Source: Holothuria scabra
Lineage: Eukaryota; Echinodermata; Holothuroidea; Aspidochirotida; Holothuriidae
Direction: 5' to 3'
Length of the DNA: 64,000 nucleotides
Assembly (NCBI GenBank): GCA_037179385.1
Contig: CM074190.1
Location: forward strand, 5,842,284-5,906,283
Position numbers and translations under genes: made by a program. The notes under the pieces are model-generated. The model saw nothing but the letters and a program-made list of their open reading frames with translations. It did not search any database and was not told the DNA's origin. Positions within the stretch are counted from its first letter, which is position 1, and each line of letters opens with the position of its first letter. Of the stretch, positions 13,401 through 21,115 are shown in pieces.

Positions 13401-14922
13401 ATCAAATTGAAGACTATAGCCTCCTGCCGACTGATCAACTTTCAACTTTTTCCATTTTACAATATTTCAGACATACTGTACATATGTTTTTGTCTCTCAA
13501 ACATAACATCTTTCTACTCTTCAAAACCAATACTACATGAGCACACTCACTGTTTGTAGTCATAAAAGAAATGTTTTCGACAACCTCATTTCCTTGCGAA
13601 CAACTAAAAATATTGAAATGGTTGCCTGAAGGTCAACAATAAATTTTTCTGAAAACCCATCCTCTCACATAATTGCAACTTTCATTCACACATAGGCTGA
13701 AGACAGCTGATGTATGGTATACATAGTCAGATACACATGCATTCAAACTACAGTATGCTCAAGCTCACATGAGACCAAGTGCAGTGTCCTTTGTTTTGCC
13801 TCGTAGTTGACATTGATGTTTAAAAGAAGGGTTTAAGGTCATTACAGGATTTGGTATGTCAGGGGGGTACTTATTCTAAGCATTTTGGTGAAATTTGCAT
13901 TGAAATCCAATGTGTAGTTCTCAAGATATGAGCACAGAAAGTTTTATTTTCAAGTAAAAGTGAACTTGAGGCAAGCACATACAGTATGACATCATGCACA
14001 GTCTTTTGTTTTTCTTTAAACTTTATAGAGTTGATTTTCTCGAGAAAAAACCCACACCATTAAAATGTGATTGCCCAAGTGGCATGAGAATTTTACAAAC
14101 TTTGCATCCCCCACAGGGAGGTCCTATTCCAGTTAACTCCAAGGTCAACACAACAGTCTGATGAAACAAAGCATTCCTTGTCAATGTGAAGAAGTGATAT
14201 AAGCTCTGCTGCCCTCAAACTCACTTTGGAACACAAATATACTGACTTCATTTACTGATATCGCGAGAATTAAAAGTCAGATTTGAATGGAACTTTCATC
14301 ACACTATGTTGTTTTGGTTCCTCTTTCACATATGAAAATTAAATTTTTGCTTAAACCGTCCCTTTAAGGTCTACACAGACTATGGGCTAAGCCTACCAAA
14401 ATTAGGAATCGAAAAGAAAGAGCTGACAGGCTATACGCCAATGCACGGGAGCAGGAGTAAAGTACAGTATGCAATTCTGGCATGGGGAAAAAGGTAGTTC
14501 TTTGCCAATGAAACAAAAAAGACAGAAAATAGTTCATGATGGGGGCCTGTGCATGCATTTCCTTTCTAAACAATTTGTATGCATCTCTCAACTCACAGGA
14601 CTTGCCTATAGTATGTCCTGCATCTTTTTTACAAGCTCTGCAAACCATGAAAAACAATAGTGTACAAATATTTAATCCTGATTCTGCATGGATCCCAACC
14701 AAGTCCTAACCATTCTCCCCATGAGAAGTAGAGTGTCTCCTAGGGTAAGGCAATCTTCATTTAACAAACCATTGATCTATTCCTTTGAGTTAGAGAGACA
14801 ACCACCCCTCATGAGAATTGAGAGAAAGCAATGACAGACTGATACCAGTAAAAACTACAACCTACCTGTTTTAGGACTGGAACACCACTCCGTATACATT
14901 TACGTCTTAAGTTGACTGGCAT
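1332..14922 (-). CDS. CCNB3: Cyclin B3 gene, seven coding exons, 3' end off the window
   Basis: This encodes a mitotic cyclin that binds and activates a CDK1-type kinase and is destroyed through the APC/C at mitotic exit. Joining 14922-14866, 11751-11617, 9757-9492, 8176-8062, 7112-6966, 4142-3912 and 1487-1332 gives 369 residues with no stop, and every junction has AG/GT borders in matching phase. Visible in order are basic residues at 39-42 (GKRR), a destruction box at 56-64 (RAAFGDITN), a serine-rich acidic linker, a KEN box at 179-181, and the cyclin box from about 226. The box has the MRSIL patch at 259-263, K315 in CKFD and E344 in KMEKDIL, the pair that contacts the kinase in cyclin A. 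The phrase VEVQENFELNHETLYLAVKL and the F in the D-box favour B3 over B1/B2. The second cyclin fold is missing because the gene runs off the left edge. Confident. Confidence 0.95.
1488..2160. other. Cyclin B3 intron, nothing recognised
   Basis: AT-rich intronic sequence up to the minisatellite. No conserved reading frame or repeat structure was seen. Confidence 0.5.
2161..3911 (-). repeat. Minisatellite derived from the exon 7 splice donor, split by a hAT element
   Basis: On the minus strand about six units of 40-60 bases begin with the last bases of exon 7 and its donor (AAATTTGATGTAAGT) and continue TATTCTTACTTCAGATGGTA then an ACAATAG-like end. Units lie near 3880-3911, 3825-3870, 3785-3824, 3740-3782, 3682-3736 and 2161-2220. 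The hAT element at 2226-3679 separates the last unit from the others. Donor-like copies are intact at 3852-3856, 3764-3768 and 2199-2203. Confidence 0.85.
2226..3679. mobile_element. hAT-type DNA transposon, non-autonomous, 1454 bp
   Basis: It is bounded by CAGGCTTGGGG and its inverse CCCCAAGCCTG and flanked by a perfect 8-bp duplication, TTCTATTA (2218-2225 and 3680-3687). The 8-bp duplication and CA...TG ends are those of the hAT superfamily. Both subterminal regions (about 2236-2345 and 3520-3668) are full of GTAATCG/CGATTAC words, which would suit transposase binding. The short open frames inside resemble no transposase I know. Confidence 0.88.
3912..4142 (-). CDS. CCNB3: Cyclin B3 exon 7: core of the first cyclin fold
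   Basis: 231 bases, residues 241-317, phase 0; acceptor TTTCCAG and donor GAT|GTAAGT. It carries LMRSILMDWLVEVQENFELN and HETLYLAVKLVDIYLT, then LLGAAAMFISCKFD with the conserved lysine. The sequence just 3' of this exon is a minisatellite whose units copy the exon edge and donor, described separately. Confidence 0.95.
4143..5325. other. Cyclin B3 intron, nothing recognised
   Basis: AT-rich intron between exons 7 and 6. I saw no coding exon, tRNA-like sequence or clear inverted ends. Confidence 0.5.
5330..5578. mobile_element. TTAA-flanked MITE, copy 1
   Basis: Starts TTAA-CCTTTTTACCATTG at 5326 and ends ACCGTAAAGGG-TTGA at 5582. It is about 85-90% identical to copy 2, with the right TTAA decayed to TTGA. 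It is GC-richer than the surrounding intron and holds open frames on both strands that have no protein look. Confidence 0.8.
5672..5921. mobile_element. TTAA-flanked MITE, copy 2 (piggyBac-like)
   Basis: Inverted ends CCCTTTACC and GGTAAAGGG lie directly inside TTAA on both sides (5668-5671, 5922-5925). TTAA targets with CCC-starting ends are typical of piggyBac elements. The 250-bp body has no coding capacity. The subterminal GGGTCCTTTTGGACCC is a perfect palindrome. Confidence 0.85.
5926..6965. other. Cyclin B3 intron with a fragment of the GGCCCAG MITE family
   Basis: About 6000-6200 shares words with the TTAA/GGCCCAG MITE family (AATCAGAACACTCTCAG, GTGTAATATGAG, AAAGAGCTGTGCCAATTGA) but both ends are unclear. 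The rest is unrecognised AT-rich sequence. Confidence 0.4.
6966..7112 (-). CDS. CCNB3: Cyclin B3 exon 6: start of the cyclin box
   Basis: 147 bases, residues 192-240, phase 0; acceptor TTTGTGCAG and donor GAG|GTGAGT. An acidic segment (EPIEEDIINIDEENK) is followed by SPEYAFEIFQYLKARE, the N-terminal helix of the cyclin box that binds the kinase. The spacing across the junction to MRSIL in the next exon matches my recollection of vertebrate B3 exactly. Confidence 0.93.
7113..8061. other. Cyclin B3 intron, nothing recognised
   Basis: Intron between exons 6 and 5. No repeat or exon was identified. Confidence 0.5.
8062..8176 (-). CDS. CCNB3: Cyclin B3 exon 5: KEN box
   Basis: 115 bases, completing codon 153 and coding to residue 191; acceptor CCATAG, donor GAG|GTATGA. 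It contains ALDKENSTTEE: the KEN tripeptide at 179-181 is a second APC/C degron. The first base completes AG|C as serine, which fixes the phase with the previous exon. Confidence 0.9.
8757..9007. mobile_element. TTAAAGG-type MITE, family A (GAGCAGTC ends)
   Basis: Begins TTTAAAGAGGATGCAGTCAC and ends with the inverse GTGGGGTGACTGCTCTT. Inner words (GATTGGCTCTTGAGAATCAT, ATGTGACAATATTTCTC) recur at about 25832, 32566, 33780, 33947, 53434 and 62094. TTAAAGG ends are those of T2/Kolobok-type MITEs. Confidence 0.7.
9008..9491. other. Cyclin B3 intron, nothing recognised
   Basis: Intron between family A MITE and exon 4. No structure was seen. Confidence 0.5.
9492..9757 (-). CDS. CCNB3: Cyclin B3 exon 4: basic and serine-rich linker
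   Basis: 266 bases, residues 65-152 plus two bases of codon 153; acceptor TTCAACAG and donor AAAG|GTAAG. It starts AYRNVRNVAKGKGKSS directly after the D-box. It has a lysine-rich stretch (KKSVASTKKEAKVSK), then a run of serines with acidic residues (SASSSSSSNSG, SSEESSP). This is the low-complexity part of the N-terminus and probably unfolded. Confidence 0.9.
9758..10243. other. Cyclin B3 intron, nothing recognised
   Basis: Contains a short direct duplication TTTTTCATATCTGGA near 9799-9828. Otherwise plain intron. Confidence 0.5.
10244..10979. mobile_element. hAT-like non-autonomous element, 736 bp
   Basis: Ends CTGGGTTGG and, inverted, CAGGTTTGG. The flanking 8-mers CTTATAAT (10236-10243) and CTTGTAAT (10980-10987) differ at one base, as in an aged target duplication. 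Both subterminal zones are rich in GGTAAAAAC/GTTTTTACC-like words. No open frame of note. Confidence 0.65.
10988..11616. other. Cyclin B3 intron, nothing recognised
   Basis: Intron between the hAT-like element and exon 3. No further structure was seen. Confidence 0.5.
11617..11751 (-). CDS. CCNB3: Cyclin B3 exon 3: basic stretch and destruction box
   Basis: 135 bases, 45 residues (20-64), phase 0 at both ends, acceptor TTGTAG and donor AAT|GTTAGT. It carries RGKRRSS, a possible nuclear signal, and ends with KRAAFGDITN, a destruction box of the RxxF form rather than RxxL. That box is recognised by the APC/C in this family. Confidence 0.93.
11752..12631. other. Cyclin B3 intron, nothing firm
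   Basis: A 71-codon open frame at 12245-12460 has no family resemblance and is treated as chance. The stretch 12440-12535 shares GTAGCTA and CCCAGCACTC words with 13060-13095 in inverted sense, perhaps the ends of an old element. Confidence 0.4.
12632..12989. mobile_element. MITE with 14-bp ends GGCTCATTGAGTTG
   Basis: Perfect inverted ends at 12632-12645 and 12976-12989. The right half (GTTACAAGTCAGGACACTAG and TTAAGTTATCGATATCAACT) recurs at about 32690-32825, so this is a family. About 358 bp, non-coding. Confidence 0.75.
13094..13345 (+). repeat. tRNA-derived SINE
   Basis: The B-box-like GGTTCTATTCCC lies at 13133-13144. The body matches the SINE at 60545-60780 (AAACAAGCCAGTGAGCCACA, then CCAATAGGTTGGAAACTGGG). 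The head has decayed more than in the 60545 copy. It is intronic. Confidence 0.75.
13346..13818. other. Cyclin B3 intron, nothing recognised
   Basis: Plain AT-rich intron between the SINE and a MITE. Confidence 0.5.
13819..14367 (-). mobile_element. TTAAAGG-type MITE, family C, copy 1
   Basis: Ends TTTAAAAGAAGGGTTTAAGG and, inverted, TTAAAGGGACGGTTTAAGC. The body is an inverted copy of 32996-33565, sharing GACAAGGAATGCTTTG and GCATCCCCCACAGGGAGGTC in opposite sense. About 550 bp, non-coding, consistent with a T2/Kolobok-like MITE. Confidence 0.75.
14368..14865. other. Cyclin B3 intron, nothing recognised
   Basis: Overlapping open frames on both strands here show no protein family resemblance. 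Confidence 0.45.
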
Positions 14923-14943
14923 TCTGTCTTCTTTTTCTTGGTA
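14866..14943 (-). CDS. CCNB3: Cyclin B3 exon with the start codon
   Basis: The ATG is at 14922-14920 and the coding part is MPVNLRRKCIRSGVPVLKQ (19 residues), ending in phase 0 at the donor CAG|GTAGG. The 21 bases before the ATG are 5' untranslated and follow a TTATAG acceptor at 14944-14945, so at least one further untranslated exon lies upstream. The basic N-terminus is usual for B-type cyclins. Confidence 0.85.
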
Positions 14944-16069
14944 CTATAACAATGTAATGAGAAGAAGTAAGGCTTACAACACTTAGCATAAATTTATCAG
15001 ATTTTCAGATTTATCTGAATAGCCAACCTGAACAAACATAGGGACCCAGCCCTACAGCCAGTGAGCCACAACTGGAAAAAGGAGTGTCCAGCTCAACTTG
15101 AACTACAGTAGTTAATCAGTTGAAAAATGCTGTGGAAGTCCATCTGACCTTACTGTACAGGTACTTTCTTAACAACAGATTAAAATGCAAAAAATAGGCA
15201 ATTTAGATGTAGTCCACTGCACAGCACCACACTAATGATTCCTCCACACTTATGATTCTGTATTATGTTATTGCTGGCTGGATTAAGAAAGAATGATGTC
15301 ACCAAATGTTCGGGTAAACTCAAACTTTGGAACACGTTACAGTATAGGTGCAGGATTGGTTTGTTCATCCAGGCCTTGAATTTTTGGTGCAGTCACACAC
15401 CATCACTCACCTAAAACTACCATGAGGAATGTGATTTTTTGCACACCTACATGAAGAATGATTGCTCATATAAATCTATTTCAGTTTAATAAAACATTTC
15501 ACTTACCACACTCCTGAGGAGTGTGATTTGCAGCACACACAAAATTTGAAACTCAAAAAGACAAGGGGACTTTTCTGTCGGGCTCATTCAAGGATTTAAT
15601 CATGTGAAATTTGGAACATTTTAGCATGCCTTTAGTTAGCATGCATGTTTTATGATTTGAATTTGTGGTTCTAAACAAAAATTTCAAATCAACGAATTCC
15701 TGAGTACTACCCAATTGACGAATTGCGGTTCCATTAGTATACATTATACAACCCAACTTGTCTTCCTCGGTAGCTCTGGGGATCTGATGTCCAAGTGAGG
15801 AGGCAGAAACAGTGCTCAGACCATAAAGCTGGAAGCTGGCTCTGTAGTGGAAGTAGCAGTTAGGGGTTATTCTGCAATTGTGTCAATAATATGTGAGCCT
15901 CCTTAAACTGGAATATTTGATGGTCTGCTGAAATCACCCTTACTTGAGCCTGCCATGCCCGATCTAGGCCTAGTCTAGCATTAGACTTGGGAGAAACTTC
16001 TGTGAATCCCAATTGATCTTTAATTCTTTACAACCAATGATCTTGTGCAGTCTTTAGAATTTTAGATGA
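14944..16069. other. 5' intron of cyclin B3 with a SINE fragment
   Basis: Positions 15050-15120 are the 3' body of the tRNA-derived SINE (CAGCCAGTGAGCCACAACTG) in plus sense. The rest is unassigned and holds no convincing exon. Confidence 0.5.
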
Positions 16070-16666
16070 CAGATCCCAGACTGACATGAAATTATGGATT
16101 TTTCTAAGGGGTTTGATATGGTTCCTCGTAACCCTCTGCTTTATAAACTACAGAACTTCTGCACTAGAGACATGCTCTTAATTGGATTGCCAACTTCCTC
16201 AAGTTAAGAAAGCAGAGGGTTGTGGTTAGTGGTGATTTCTCTGATTGGGCAGATGTTATCTCTGGTGTCCCTCGAGGTAGTCCTGAGTCCCTTCTTTTTC
16301 TTAGTCTATATTAATGACCTGCCCAATAATATCTCTTCTGAAGTCACAGTTTTTGCTGACAATTGTGTAATTTATAGACAGATAAGGAATAATCTTGACC
16401 AAGTTCAACTCCAAAATGATTTAAACACCCTGTCTGAATGGCAAAATAATTGTCAAATGCACTTTAACACCAAGAAGTGCTTTGCAATGAGGATTACTCA
16501 CTCAAGGAAACCCAAGATTTTTAATTATACTCTTGCAAATTGTCCACTCAGCAAATAGGTCTCTGGCTTTTATCAAAAGAAATTTATACTCCTGCCCCAT
16601 GAGTGTTAAAGCTAACGCCTATCTTATGCTTGTCAGGTCTTTACTGGAGTACTCATCTTCTGTTTA
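16070..16666 (+). pseudogene. CR1/Jockey-like LINE, reverse transcriptase fossil, 5' part
   Basis: Translating with small frame corrections gives MDFSKGFDMVPRNPLLYKL (motif A), VISGVPRGS (motif B) and VTVFADNCVIYRQIRNN (motif C). The second catalytic aspartate is Asn (FADN), so this copy is inactive. At least two frameshifts and an internal deletion after FNYTLANCPL are present. The copy stops at SLLEYSSSV because a younger LINE was inserted at 16667; its 3' part resumes at 18348. Confidence 0.85.
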
Positions 16667-18331
16667 CTAGTCATCTCTCGTCTAGTTTATCTCGCGTCCA
16701 TTTTGCCAGTTCCTAATTGGGTAAATGACATGGTTCACCGGAGTGTTATTGACTTTTTGTGGCATGGGAAAAAACCACTTATAAGTTATACGACTCTGGC
16801 TCTGCCATTTGAGAGAGAGGGGCTTAATCTTTGTAGTTTACATCTCAAGAAAGAGGCGCTGAGAATTAAATTCGTTGCCTTACTTCTCAGGAATGGGTTA
16901 AGCACCAAACTTAAGGGCCTTATGCTCTACTTTCTGAACCACTATGAAAATATGAAGCTAGGGTTAGATATTTTTCGAATTTTGCCCCAGACTCGCTCTT
17001 TAAAGTATATTCCACATTTTTATAGAGAGATGCTTCTTGCCTGGTTTAAGATAACAGCTGACAGAATCCTTCCACCCGCTGACAGATCTGAAATGTTAGC
17101 ACAGCCTATTTTTCACAACCCTTTCATAAGGGACAGTTTGGGCAATGTTCTACTTAATAAAATCTTCATCGATGGGTCAATTATTTATGTACACGATATT
17201 ATGTATGAAATTCTTCCAAGGCACCTTACGGCTGATGGCATACTCGAATGTATCCAACTTAACAACCCTACTGTATCAACCGATATCACTTATGTCAATA
17301 ATATTCTAATGTCTATTCTTGAGTGCTTGCCAAACAATTGGCTGGATGCAATTTTTGCCTCCGATAAAGTAGTTAGTGATTATGTTAATGAAAACCCTTC
17401 TATTATGCTCAATATTGATGGTAATACTTGCGATGCATCGAGTTTGACCACGAAAGGAGCGACTTCGCTCCTCCGTTCTCTCAATACTTGTCCCCCTAAA
17501 GGAGAATTGTTCTGGCAAAGGAAGTTCACTGACCTCAACCTCTCTAAAAGATGGTTTAATGTGTACAGGGGGCTAAACAGCAACTTTGAAGCTGATCTTA
17601 ATTTCAAAATTTTACATAACGTCCTGTTCATCAATGCAAAACTTCACGCATGCAGCCTTGTAGATTCCCCTTTATGTAGCCTATGCGGCATCGAAAATGA
17701 AACTGTCTTCCATCTCTTTATAGCCTGCCCAGAGGTGAATCCCCTATGGAGTAAAATTGTCTCGAAACTAAAGGGTACTGTGAATGAGAACAATTTAAAC
17801 ACATGGGTCTTAACTACCCTTTTTGGGGCTGATATGTCACATAACAATCATAATCGTTTGCTCATAGACTTTGTACTTACCTCCTACAAACACATTGTAT
17901 TTAAGATTCGTTTATTCATTCTTGATGGCATTCCTGATCTGAACATCGAAAATTATTTCTATAGTTCCCTTAAGAATAAACTTGAAGGTTTGTTTCATTA
18001 CTATCAGGAAACGGGTAACCTGTCACAGTTCTGGGATATTTTTGAAGGGTCATGTGTGTTAAAAGTAGACACGAAGGAGGATTCTTGCTATCGGTTTGTA
18101 TTTGACACTGGATAGTCTAGATTACGAACTTGGGAATCATGCTTATTTTAGTGATGGGCGGCAAATTGATTAAGTAATCAACGTTGATTCGTACCCAACG
18201 TAATTATTGTTGTAAATATATTGTACATTTCATTGTAAATATTATTTTAAACGAGTGAGCCAGATAACTCATTTTGTGTTGTACAATAGGTGAGCCAGTG
18301 GGCTCGCCTCCCAATAAAAGAGAAAAAAAAA
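16667..18331 (+). mobile_element. Tx1/L1-like LINE, 5'-truncated, inserted into the older LINE
   Basis: A fragment of about 1665 bp flanked by a perfect 16-bp target duplication, ACTCATCTTCTGTTTA (16651-16666 and 18332-18347). It is open from its first base to the TAG at 18113-18115 (482 codons), so it is young. It encodes the region after the RT: YLASILPVPNWVNDMVHRS, FLWHGKKP, FEREGLNLCSLHLKKEAL, and the zinc-knuckle-like CSLCGIENETVFHLFIACP. A 3' untranslated tail of about 216 bases has an AATAAA at 18313-18318 and ends in A-rich sequence. Endonuclease and RT are absent through 5' truncation. Confidence 0.9.
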
Positions 18332-18347
18332 ACTCATCTTCTGTTTA

Positions 18348-18790
18348 GGATCACTACACCTGTTTAGGATCACTACACCATCTCCCTACCCAATCAGGTT
18401 GAGCAATCCAACATAGGGCTGATAGGTTTGTTTGTAATGACTACTCCCTCATAGTAAGGTGACTGAAATGTTGAAAGACCTTGGGTGGGATAGTCTCAAA
18501 GACAGACATACTGTCAACAGGCTAGCAATTCTTCACAAAGCCAGGTTGGGCCTCCCAGCCTTGCCAATTAACAACCTTCAACCTGTCCCGCAGCCTTCTG
18601 GGCATCATCACTCAAATAGTAACATAGAAATATACCAACCAATACTTTAGGACTACTACAAATATAGTTTGATCTTTCCTTGGACAGTCAGAGACTGGAA
18701 CTTAACATTCTCTCCCAGAATATAACGGATCTGGAGGGCACCAGGCAGCCTTAAGAATCCTCAGAGGGGATGACTAACTACATGTGCACA
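18348..18790 (+). pseudogene. CR1/Jockey-like LINE fossil, 3' part
   Basis: Continues the LINE interrupted at 16667: LKDLGWDSLKDRHTVNRLA, ILHKARLGLPALPINNL and FPWTVRDWNL are the usual C-terminal words of these elements. A 19-bp direct duplication at about 18341-18379 follows the insertion site. Confidence 0.8.
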
Positions 18791-19157
18791 ATCAACCCTG
18801 AACATTTGACTCCACTACAGTAGGGCTAACGTTTGGGCAAGAATCCCATGGCTTGGGAAAATAACTTTACATCATTCTCTTTGTAGGCCTAACATGGACC
18901 TGTAGAAACAACAGATTCAGTTAACTAGCCAGGCCATTCACACTGGGTGCTGCACACAGGCCTAGGCCTAACTTAGTTCGAATTTACTTTTTCAAGTCAA
19001 CACCCAGTTTGAAATTTCACCAACCAGTTTGAATCTCACAGTAACAGGCACATAACATTCAATTGAATGATTGTAATGATATTGAAAATAACCGAAAATC
19101 ATGCAAACTGACCACAGACAATGTCATTTAGGTCTAGTCTTGAGGTAGCCTAGACTG
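18791..19157. other. Unassigned sequence
   Basis: Probably 5' intron of cyclin B3. No element or exon was recognised. Confidence 0.4.
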
Positions 19158-20058
19158 GTTACAGTTTGTTTCCGCCCTCGATACTTTCCGACCCTCAAAA
19201 ACGGTGTTTTCCGCCCCTTTTTTTAGCAAAAAACATCTTTTTGGGAGGCGGAAAGTAATGGAATGGAATGTGATATCCGTGGTTCTTTCGTCAAATGAAG
19301 ATTGCATCAACTTTTTCTTAAAGTTTCAAACTTCATCGATGTCTTTTACTATTCAATGCAACACCCGTTACTGCCATGATGACGTCTTTCCAAGCAAGTG
19401 GGAGCAAGTGGTACAGTGGTAACGAACTGCGTCTTCCAGTCATGAGGTCGTGAGTTCAAGTCCCAGCTCCGACATCAAAATTGTCGTCTAGTTTTCTGGG
19501 TTGTAGTTAATCTGCTATCCCTTAATCATAGACGTTAAACTGTGAGTTTGTCTCACGAGACTGGCGTTGCCAGCTTGGCGCTAATACCCCTTCATTGGGG
19601 CGTTGCCGAGTTCCCGCAAGGGAGGATCAAATGAAAACAAAACAAAACAACATTCTCACTGTAGACTTTGGTATACTTATACGTACCTTACGTAGAGATA
19701 TAGCCTATGGTATTCAGTGCTGTGAACAACTGTTCACACATTCAGCATAAGTCTACCTATAAACAAGCGTACTACTTAGGCCTATACGATAAAAAATACA
19801 AGTCCGTGACTAGACTGACGTTTAGAAAAAAGGTGGTAAAATGCATTCTTTTCGATGATTTTTGATGAGGATAGGCCTACTGAAAAAGTTTTAGGCCTAG
19901 CCTAGCCATAAATTTCATTGTTGCATTGTACTTGGAATTGAAATTTGAAGTTAACAGTTATTTTTATCACATGTTAGTTTAAACATTACTTTCCGCCCCA
20001 AGATTTTTAGGGGCGGAAAGTAACGGGCGGGAACTATCGAGGGCGGAAACTAACGGAC
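19158..20058. mobile_element. TIR element with TTTCCGCCCTCGATA ends, hosting a SINE
   Basis: The left end GTTTCCGCCCTCGATACTTT and the right end ATCGAGGGCGGAAACTAAC are inverted copies. Internal GGCGGAAAGTAA words occur at both sides as subterminal repeats. The 900 bp include a separate SINE at 19408-19650. Superfamily not determined. Confidence 0.65.
19408..19650 (+). repeat. tRNA-derived SINE, second family
   Basis: Head with A-box TGGTACAGTGGTAACG and B-box GAGTTCAAGTCCC (about 19449-19461), a body with GTTTGTCTCACGAGACTGGC, and a tail of AAAACAAAAC repeats. Its sequence differs from the 13094/60545 family. Confidence 0.75.
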
Positions 20059-20294
20059 CCCGCCTAGGCTAGGCCTATGGCCAACATCATGTGAGAAAGA
20101 TGCAATGTCGATTAGGCCTAGGCCTAGCCTAACTCCCACCCGGTTTGATTTTTTTTTCGGGGCTAGCCTAGTCCTAGAACCCTAAAATGCTCGTCATATT
20201 ATTTATGAAAACGGTATTCCCAATGGCGATATTCAAAGACCAAATTTTCACCTAGGCTAGTCTTCACTCCTGAAATTCGTTACTTTTCTCTTAC

Positions 20295-20390
20295 TGGCGA
20301 TGAGTACGGTGTTTCAAACAGCGGCGGTGGCTAGGCTGGCTTTGCATGCGACTTGGCACAACAGCAGTGCAGTGAGACAGTATGCCAAAC
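20295..20390 (-). promoter_or_regulatory. Possible cyclin B3 5' untranslated exon and promoter
   Basis: The transcript needs an upstream untranslated exon because the ATG exon starts at an acceptor. The best donor seen is CCA|GTAAGAG at 20290-20294. The minus strand just upstream reads CCGCC, GCTG, TTTGAAAC, so a perfect CHR (TTTGAA, 20313-20318) sits next to a GC box with the four-base spacing of CDE/CHR cell-cycle promoters, although the GC box is inverted. A minus-strand CCAAT lies at 20559-20563. The right boundary is arbitrary. Inference only. Confidence 0.3.
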
Positions 20391-21115
20391 AATTCGGCCT
20401 AACCTTCTATGCACCGCATTGTTTTCGTTCAACATTCACGTAAACACTTGTACGAAAGTATGCACAAAAGTGCTGAATACTAACACACAGTACATGGAGT
20501 ATTTGAATTTTGCACTCTGTCATACACGCAATGCAATCAGCTGTGTTATTGTTATCTGATTGGTCGGGTTCGAAGGACGCATATGAATATGTACATATCT
20601 AGCGTATCACGATACTTCCACTTTCTAGAAAAAATCCTAACGTAATGAGGGATTTTGAAGTGAGTTACTGTAATTCGTCAGTACAAACCATAGAGCAGGA
20701 TACAAATTGGTTCAAACCCCAAATTTTAAAATTGCATAATATCACAGGTTAAAGAGTAAAAAGGTCAAGGTTACGTCAGATGACATGCAGTCCAAACCCC
20801 AAAACAAGCAACTAACCCAGTCACTAGTACTGACACTAGTCTGAATCATGCATGGAAGAACTTGTCAATATTAGCTTTACTGCACTGCACAGATCATAGG
20901 CGTATAGACTTGCCCCAAGTCTCTCATGTAATCCTTCTATTCACCTTCTTTTCATAAGTTTCATTTTATTTCTGTTCCTATTCTTCACGGTGATTCCATC
21001 GCATTGTGCATTCAAATTACTTCTCATTGTCCGTTGCTGCAACTTCCACGGGCAAGTACTGTAACACCTGTTTACAACTGTTCTCGAAGATTGTACACAG
21101 CTCACACACTCGAGC
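20391..21115. other. Presumed upstream flank of cyclin B3
   Basis: Contains a minus-strand CCAAT (20559-20563) and mixed AT/GC sequence. No gene was recognised. Confidence 0.4.

Noticed and set aside
16703..18115. 470-codon open frame as a possible host gene
   Set aside because: It starts without an ATG, continues open to a LINE insertion boundary, carries Tx1/L1-type C-terminal motifs, and is flanked by a 16-bp target duplication.
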